Shown: positions 40,415 to 41,885 of the stretch, piece after piece
Position numbering within the stretch: the stretch's first letter is position 1
How the letters are laid out: each line of letters begins with the position of its first letter
NCBI GenBank assembly: GCA_023440865.1
Contig: JAEXRM010000159.1
Coordinates: forward strand, 1 to 41,885
DNA length: 41,885 nt
Direction of reading: 5' to 3'
Origin: Bacillota bacterium
Lineage (GTDB): Bacteria > Bacillota > Clostridia > DSM-8532
The notes under the pieces: generated by a model
Seen by the model: the letters and a program-made list of their open reading frames with translations, nothing else
What the model was told of the DNA's origin: nothing
Database searches by the model: none
Position numbers and translations under genes: made by a program

Positions 40415-41885
40415 ATGAAAGACTATGGGGCTGAATCCATCCGCAACGTCTGTCTGCTTGGGCATGGCGGTGCGGGCAAGACCACCCTGGCGGAAGCCAT
40501 GCTGTTCCAGTCCGGGGGAACCGACCGCTTCGGTTCCGTCACCGATGGAAACTCGGTCATGGACTTCGATCCGGAAGAAATCCGCCGCAAATTCTCCATC
40601 GGAACCTCCATCGCACCCGTCGAGTGGGCAAACTGCAAGATCAATCTCATCGACACGCCCGGCTATTTCGACTTTGTCGGAGAGCAGAAGCAGGGCCTCG
40701 CAGTCGCGGATGGCGCCCTCATTCTGGCCGGTGGCAAGGACGGCCTGCAGGTTGGCACCGAGAAGGCCTGGGCTGCCTGCATCGAGCGGAAGATTCCCCA
40801 CATTCTGCTCATCAGCAAGATTGACGAGGAAAACTCAGACTTCAAGAAAGTCTTTTCCCAGCTGAAGGATACATTCGGCAAGAGCGTCATCGCGCTCGAG
40901 GTGCCGATTTTCGAGGATGCAAAGGCCGTCGGCGTGGTCAATGTCGCCACCATGAAGGCCGCCGTCCACAAGGGCAAGGAAGTCGTTGACTGCGAAATCC
41001 CAGAAAAGATGCTGCCGCTGATCCAGGAATACCGCGACGGCATCGCCGAGGCGGTTGCCGAGACGGACGAGGCGCTCATGGAGAAGTACTTCGCCGGTGA
41101 GGCGTTCACCGACGAGGAAATCATCCATGGCCTGCACGACGGCATCACGTCCGGCGAGATATCGCCCGTACTGTGCGTCTCCGCGATCACAAACGACGGC
41201 ATCAAGATGCTCCTGGACGCCATCATCAAGTATTTCCCGGCTCATGTCGAGAAGGGCACGGTCAAGGCGAAGACGCCGCTTGGCACCGAGGTCGTGATCA
41301 AAACGAGCGATGCCGACCCGCTATCGGTCATGGTCTTCAAGACGGTCGTCGACGCGTTTGTCGGCAAGATCAGCTTCCTGAAGGTGGTTTCCGGCGTCCT
41401 CAAGTCCGATACGACGGTCTACAACGTCAAGAAGGACAAGACCGAGAAGGTTGCCCAGCTCTTCTACATGAAGGGCAAGCAGCAGATCAACACCGACAAG
41501 CTTGTCACAGGCGATATCGGTGCGGCCGCGAAGCTGGCTTCCGTCGAGACGAACGACACGCTGTGCGCCAGGGAGCGCCCGGTGCTGCTCGAGGAGATCG
41601 TGTTCCCGCAGCCCATGCTTGCGATGGCCGTCCTGCCCAAGTCCAAGGGCGACGAGGACAAGATCGGCACGGGCCTGCACCGCCTGATGGAGGAAGACCA
41701 GACCTTCCGCATGGAACTGAACAAGGAGACCCACCAGACGCTGCTCTACGGCATCGGCGACCAGCATCTCGACGTCATCACCAGCAAGCTCAAGACCAAG
41801 TTCAAGACCGAGGTGGAGCTGGCGGACCCCATCGTGCCGTTCCGCGAGACCATCAAGAAGAAGGTCAAGGTCGAAGGCAAGCACA
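40415..41885 (+). CDS. EF-G-like translation GTPase, N-terminal part
   Basis: The gene runs off the right edge; 490 residues are present. The G domain has P-loop GHGGAGKT near residue 16 and switch II DTPGYFDFVGE. DTPGY replaces DTPGH of classical EF-G, so the catalytic His is Tyr. The G4 motif is SKID instead of NKMD. Domain II and part of domain III follow (GKISFLKVVSGVL, later YGIGDQHLDVI). These changes are typical of the FusA2/EF-G2 branch found in mycobacteria and Bacillota rather than the housekeeping EF-G. Its ribosomal role is not well defined. GGGGGAG precedes ATG 40415, and a long leader lies upstream. Confidence 0.88.
   Translation, partial: MKDYGAESIRNVCLLGHGGAGKTTLAEAMLFQSGGTDRFGSVTDGNSVMDFDPEEIRRKFSIGTSIAPVEWANCKINLIDTPGYFDFVGEQKQGLAVADGALILAGGKDGLQVGTEKAWAACIERKIPHILLISKIDEENSDFKKVFSQLKDTFGKSVIALEVPIFEDAKAVGVVNVATMKAAVHKGKEVVDCEIPEKMLPLIQEYRDGIAEAVAETDEALMEKYFAGEAFTDEEIIHGLHDGITSGEISPVLCVSAITNDGIKMLLDAIIKYFPAHVEKGTVKAKTPLGTEVVIKTSDADPLSVMVFKTVVDAFVGKISFLKVVSGVLKSDTTVYNVKKDKTEKVAQLFYMKGKQQINTDKLVTGDIGAAAKLASVETNDTLCARERPVLLEEIVFPQPMLAMAVLPKSKGDEDKIGTGLHRLMEEDQTFRMELNKETHQTLLYGIGDQHLDVITSKLKTKFKTEVELADPIVPFRETIKKKVKVEGKH

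Overview
The window is a GC-rich chromosomal segment, probably from a member of the Bacillota close to Clostridia. The evidence is the gene content and order: a MecA-type adaptor, maf-mreBCD-mrdA-minCDE-mgsA in one run, a DUF6106-like membrane protein, a YhaO/YhaN-type pair, and carD followed by a PIN-TRAM membrane protein and ispD. I see no phage, insertion sequence, CRISPR array or other sign of a mobile island. Codon use looks uniform and genes are tightly packed. The clearest promoters are sigma70/sigmaA-like, and most have a TGn extended -10 box.

Layout: (1) 1-3506 holds the end of galU with a strong terminator, a chemotaxis receptor, and a convergent mecA-like gene, with a 22-bp perfect inverted repeat between the last two. 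(2) 3870-12797 is the cell-shape and division cluster: maf, mreB, mreC, mreD, mrdA (PBP2), minC, then a promoter followed by minD, minE, a methylglyoxal-synthase-like gene with an altered active site and a DUF6106-like gene, closed by a terminator. (3) 12970-20354 holds an unrecognised membrane protein, a tRNA-Arg(CCG) with its own promoter and terminator, a triple-GAF protein, a 48-bp tandem repeat, acpS, and a YhaO/YhaN-type nuclease-ATPase pair. (4) 20569-27751 pairs a very large membrane c-di-GMP protein (degenerate GGDEF, intact EAL, degenerate HD-GYP-like) with an apparent MurL-MurD2 fusion, which would supply D-glutamate for peptidoglycan by epimerising the nucleotide precursor. (5) 28271-30690 is carD, PIN-TRAM and ispD, with a clear promoter and terminator. 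(6) 30802-37354 is a signalling cluster: a GGDEF protein with a dead EAL domain, and two overlapping paralogous LacI-type sensor proteins with no DNA-binding domain and no recognised enzymatic output. (7) 37346-39787 is a minus-strand nucleotidyltransferase-hexapeptide-phosphomannomutase-like protein. Divergent from it is an EF-G-like translation GTPase (incomplete at the window edge) behind a roughly 350-nt structured leader.

The themes are cell-wall building and division (mre, PBP2, min, MurL-MurD2, sugar-nucleotide enzymes) interleaved with signalling proteins, especially c-di-GMP modules. The two c-di-GMP proteins are complementary: one keeps EAL and lost GGDEF, the other keeps GGDEF and lost EAL. 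The most interesting items are the MurL-MurD2 fusion, the EAL protein just upstream of it, the paired output-less LacI-type sensors, and the altered methylglyoxal synthase. All assignments are from reading sequence and remembered family motifs. No database search was run.
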